Assembly: GCA_027314825.1 (NCBI GenBank)
Contig: DAHVAB010000012.1
Location: 1 to 17,863 of the forward strand
From: Solirubrobacterales bacterium
GTDB lineage: Bacteria > Actinomycetota > Thermoleophilia > Solirubrobacterales > Solirubrobacteraceae
Direction: 5' to 3'
Length of the DNA: 17,863 nucleotides
The notes under the pieces are model-generated. The model worked only from the letters and a program-made list of their open reading frames with translations. It was not told the DNA's origin and made no database searches. Position numbers and translations under genes: made by a program. This document shows, piece after piece, positions 15,200 through 17,863 of the stretch. Position 1 is the stretch's first letter. Each line of letters starts with the position of its first letter.

Positions 15200-16390
15200 A
15201 TGTCCGCGATCAGTCCGATACAGGCCAGCGAGGAGACCGCCCAGCAGTCCTCCGGCGGCTTCACCCTGCCGTTGGACCCGCTGCTCACCCTCGCCGCGAT
15301 CGGCCTGGGCATCTGCTCGGTCCTCACGATCGGCCCCGCGACCAGGCACAACGAAACTGGCAGCCCCACCTACTACGTAGAGCACCAGGCGATCTACCTC
15401 GTCCTCGGGCTGGTCGTGATGGCCGCGCTCTCGCGCCTGGACTACGGCTGGCTGCGCCAGTTCAAGGTCTGGATCTACGGCGCGCTGATCGTGATCATGC
15501 TCGCGGTGTTCGCGATCGGCACCCACGTGGGCGAATCGGTGCGCTCGATCAGCCTGCCGCTCTTCTCCTTCCAGTCATCGGAGCTCGGCAAGACCCTGCT
15601 GATCGTCTTCCTGGCCGCGTTCATGGTCGACCGCTCGCGCAAGCTGCGCGACCGCGAGACGACGGCGCTGGTGGTGGCGCTCGCGATCGTGCCGACCATG
15701 CTCGTGGTGCTGGAGCCGGACATCGGCGACTCGCTCGTCTACATCGCGATCACGGCGGCTGTCCTCTTCGTCGCCGGCGTGCCGTGGCGCCAGCTGGCCG
15801 CTCTGGCGCTGCTGGGCGTGGTCGGGGTCACGCTGGTGATCGTCGTGGCTCCGGCCCTGGGCGTGCATGTCCTCAAAAAGGAACAGATGGAACGGCTGAC
15901 CTCGTTCCTGCATCCGACCCACAACGTCGAAAGCTCGGCCTTCCAGCAGGTCCAGTCGGAGATCGCGATCGGCTCGGGGCGCCAATCCGGGCTGCCCCAT
16001 CCCGGGAGCGCCGTCTACGGATTCGTGCCGGAGAACGAATCGGACTTCATCTTCACGTCGCTCGGCGTGGAGCACGGATTCGTCGGCGCCGCGCTGGTGC
16101 TCTCGCTCTACGCGCTGATGATCTGGCGCGGGCTGCGGATCCTGACGATGGCCAAGGATCTCTTCGGCTCGCTGATCGCGGCCGGGGTTGTCGGTATGCT
16201 GATGTGCCAGGTGTTCGTGAACGTGGGCGTGGCGACAGGGATCACGCCCGACACGGGCATCACGTTGCCGCTCATGAGCTACGGTGGATCCTCTGTCATC
16301 ACCACGATGATCGCGATCGGATTGCTGCAGTCCATCTATGTGCGGGCGCGCTCCTCGGAGGCTCTGAAGGGACGCGTCCTGCGCTGGTGA
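15200..16390 (+). CDS. rodA: SEDS-family peptidoglycan glycosyltransferase RodA
   Basis: RodA polymerises glycan strands from lipid II and works with PBP2. The 396-aa product is polytopic with about ten hydrophobic segments. It has the SEDS signatures SFQSSELGK (123-131; commonly FQPSE), DFIFTSLGVEHGF with the likely catalytic Asp282, and the late TLPLMSYGGSS (355-365). The extracytoplasmic loop before Asp282 (GSGRQSGLPHPGSAVYGFVPENE) departs from the usual GQxxxLxFLPEHHTDFIF form; notably His/Thr before the Asp are replaced by Glu-Ser. It could in principle be an FtsW paralogue, but the place directly after mrdA in the mre cluster favours RodA. ATG 15200 has no clear ribosome binding site; the upstream mini-ORF may supply ribosomes. 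Confidence 0.95.
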   Translation: MSAISPIQASEETAQQSSGGFTLPLDPLLTLAAIGLGICSVLTIGPATRHNETGSPTYYVEHQAIYLVLGLVVMAALSRLDYGWLRQFKVWIYGALIVIMLAVFAIGTHVGESVRSISLPLFSFQSSELGKTLLIVFLAAFMVDRSRKLRDRETTALVVALAIVPTMLVVLEPDIGDSLVYIAITAAVLFVAGVPWRQLAALALLGVVGVTLVIVVAPALGVHVLKKEQMERLTSFLHPTHNVESSAFQQVQSEIAIGSGRQSGLPHPGSAVYGFVPENESDFIFTSLGVEHGFVGAALVLSLYALMIWRGLRILTMAKDLFGSLIAAGVVGMLMCQVFVNVGVATGITPDTGITLPLMSYGGSSVITTMIAIGLLQSIYVRARSSEALKGRVLRW

Positions 16391-16504
16391 GATGCTGCAG
16401 GCGACGATCCGCCGCGCCGCTTGGCTGTTGCCAGATCGAACCCCGCTCCTGAATGTGAACGAATTGCCGCTTCTAGCAACCCGACCCGCAGCCGTCGCGC
16501 TCGC

Positions 16505-16538
16505 CGCCGACGCTCCCCCCACAAGGGAGCGTGAGGCG
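16505..16538 (+). promoter_or_regulatory. Strong stem-loop upstream of rng
   Basis: ACGCTCCC (16510-16517) pairs perfectly with GGGAGCGT (16525-16532) around a 7-nt loop CCCACAA. Outer arms CGCC (16505-16508) and GGCG (16535-16538) extend the stem to 12 bp across a small internal loop. It lies 115 nt after the rodA stop and has no T-run after it. It may end the mre transcript or be part of the rng leader. Confidence 0.5.
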
Positions 16539-16600
16539 TGGCGCGGCGGCGTCCTGCAGGCACCCCTCGATGCTCCGCCTCCCGCGGCTGCGCCGCCCGT

Positions 16601-16646
16601 CGTGGCCGCGCCGGCCGCGGGATCGCTTCGCGGCGCCCCGGCCACG
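16601..16646 (+). promoter_or_regulatory. Nested stem-loop in the rng leader
   Basis: CGTGGCCG (16601-16608) pairs with CGGCCACG (16639-16646), and inside it GCCGCG (16614-16619) pairs with CGCGGC (16629-16634) around a 9-nt loop. Together they form a long two-tier hairpin about 130 nt before the rng start codon. Confidence 0.45.
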
Positions 16647-16773
16647 GTGCCGGAGCCCGGCGCTCCAGGGGCATGCGGACGCAGGCAGACTGCGCCGCCG
16701 GCGCGGGCCCTCCCCGCGTTCCGGCGCCGCGGCGGGTCGCCATCCAACCATCTCAAGAGACTGGAACCGAGAA

Positions 16774-17863
16774 TTGAGAAAGCAAGTGCTTGTCAGCGTG
16801 GACCGCGCCGAGACGCGCGTCGCGCTGCTGGAGGACCCGAGCGCCTCCCCGTCGAAGTCGCAGGCTTCAACCCGCAGGCGCGGCAAGGGCCGCGCCGGGG
16901 CGGGCTACAGCGTCGCTGAGCTCTATCTGGAGCGTCGCGGCTCACGCTCGATCGTGGGCAACATCTACACCGGCAAGGTCGACAACGTCCTGCCTGGGCT
17001 GGAGGCCGCCTTCGTGGATATCGGCCTGGAGAAGAACGGCTTCCTGCACGTCGATGAGATCGTGCTGCCGGGCGTGGAGGCGCCGCGCCGCGGGCGGGGC
17101 GGCGGCAAACGGATCACGGAGCTCCTGAAGCCGGGCCAGGAGGTCGTCGTCCAGGTCGTCAAGGATCCGTTGAAGACCAAGGGCGCGCGCCTGTCGATGG
17201 AGCTCACGATCGCCGGGCGCTACATGGTCTACGCGCCGACCGGCGAGGGGGTGGGCGTCTCGCGACGCCTGGACGATCGCGAGCGCGAGCGCCTGCGCCG
17301 TCAGACAGCGAAGCTCGACCTCGGGCAGGGCGGAGTGATCGTGCGCACTGCAGCGCACGGCGCCAGGCGCGAGGACTTCGAACGCGAGCTGCTCTACCTG
17401 CACAAGCTGCACGAGGTGTTGATGGCTCGCGTGCAGGAGAGCCCGGCGCCGAGCCTCGTCTTCCAGGAGGCCGATCTCGCCGTCAGGGTTGTGCGAGACA
17501 TCTTCTCGGCGCATTTCGAGAAGGCGATCGTCGACGACGCGAAGCAGCATGCGCGGCTGGCCTCCTTCTTCGCCCGGACCGCGCCCGAGCTGGCGGAGCG
17601 GGTCGAGCTGTGGAGCGAGGACCGGCCGCTGTTCGAGGCCTTCGGCGTCGAGCGGGTGCTGGACTCGACGCTGAACCGCCGGGTCGACCTTCCCAGCGGT
17701 GGCTACCTGATGATCGACTATGCCGAGGCGCTCACGGTCATCGATGTGAACTCCGGCAGCTTCGTCGGCCGCGGCAAGACCGCCAGGCTCGAGGACACGA
17801 TCACCAAGACCAATCTCGAGGCCGCGGAGGAGGTCGTGCGCCAGCTGCGCCTGCGTGACATCG
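16774..17863 (+). CDS. rng: Ribonuclease E/G family protein, 5' part (runs off the window)
   Basis: RNase E/G cleaves single-stranded RNA in rRNA maturation and mRNA decay. The frame is open from TTG 16774 to the last base (363 codons, no stop). It starts MRKQVLVSVDRAETRVALLED, then an S1-type RNA-binding domain (IVGNIYTGKVDNVLPGLEAAFVDIG, about 60-85; KNGFLHVDEI). The RNase-H-like and DNase-I-like parts follow, with YLMIDYAEALTVIDVNSG (311-328); Asp324 corresponds to the first catalytic Mg-binding Asp. The second (in DFIDM of the family) lies beyond the window. Residues about 23-46 are a Ser/Lys/Arg-rich insertion where most homologues have only a few residues. TTG is chosen because the family start fits it and GGAA lies 7 nt upstream; GTG 16786 is an alternative. 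Whether it is the Rne or Rng type needs the C-terminus. Confidence 0.93.
   Translation, partial: MRKQVLVSVDRAETRVALLEDPSASPSKSQASTRRRGKGRAGAGYSVAELYLERRGSRSIVGNIYTGKVDNVLPGLEAAFVDIGLEKNGFLHVDEIVLPGVEAPRRGRGGGKRITELLKPGQEVVVQVVKDPLKTKGARLSMELTIAGRYMVYAPTGEGVGVSRRLDDRERERLRRQTAKLDLGQGGVIVRTAAHGARREDFERELLYLHKLHEVLMARVQESPAPSLVFQEADLAVRVVRDIFSAHFEKAIVDDAKQHARLASFFARTAPELAERVELWSEDRPLFEAFGVERVLDSTLNRRVDLPSGGYLMIDYAEALTVIDVNSGSFVGRGKTARLEDTITKTNLEAAEEVVRQLRLRDI

Larger units (their letters stand above)
16391..16773. other. 383-nt leader region between rodA and rng
   Basis: No protein-coding feature that I can support lies here; the open frames look like GC-rich noise. The first 100 nt are less GC-rich and contain TTGCCA (16428-16433) and TTGCCG (16464-16469), possible -35 elements without a clean -10 partner. 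From 16505 to 16646 there are two strong stem-loops, listed separately. The last 35 nt are A-rich and hold GGAA (16763-16766), a likely ribosome binding site for the TTG start at 16774. A long structured leader is known for E. coli rne, where it mediates autoregulation; the same role here is inference. Confidence 0.5.

Overview
The window looks like a piece of a GC-rich actinobacterial chromosome, most likely class Thermoleophilia (Solirubrobacterales or relatives). I infer this from the strong G/C bias at third codon positions, the repeated LWTP-type C-terminus of trigger factor, and the combined gene order tig-clpP-clpX / valS-folC / ndk-maf / mreBCD-mrdA-rodA-rng. All recognised genes lie on the + strand. 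I see no mobile element, tRNA, rRNA or CRISPR array, and both ends of the window cut through a gene. No obvious defence, mobile or biosynthetic system is present: this is mostly housekeeping sequence, and the unusual points are local.

Layout. (1) 1-3704, protein quality control: the 3' part of trigger factor (tig), interrupted by two in-frame stops at 251-259; clpP; clpX; and a 210-aa uncharacterised protein with two similar halves, starting 4 nt after clpX. (2) 3743-8723: valS, probably with a very short leader behind a TAGACT -10 element; folC; a 38-aa single-span membrane protein overlapping the folC stop; and a two-span membrane protein with four CxxC motifs. (3) 8896-9972: ndk (nucleotide balancing) and maf (nucleotide pyrophosphatase). 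(4) 10054-16390, the elongasome locus: mreB, mreC, mreD, mrdA (PBP2) and rodA, which together encode the cytoskeletal filament, its membrane adaptors, and the transpeptidase and glycosyltransferase of lateral-wall synthesis. (5) From 16391, a 383-nt structured leader and the 5' part of an RNase E/G gene that runs off the window.

Points that stand out: the double stop in tig; the duplicated-domain protein after clpX; mini-ORFs that almost exactly bridge two gaps of the mre operon (mreC-mreD and mrdA-rodA), plus a possible leaderless upstream ORF overlapping the mreB start; a sharp switch from GAG to GAA for glutamate in mreC and mrdA only; lineage-type insertions in ValS, PBP2 and the RNase E/G N-terminus; and a hairpin-rich leader ahead of rng. 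Promoters and hairpins were found by eye and are low confidence.
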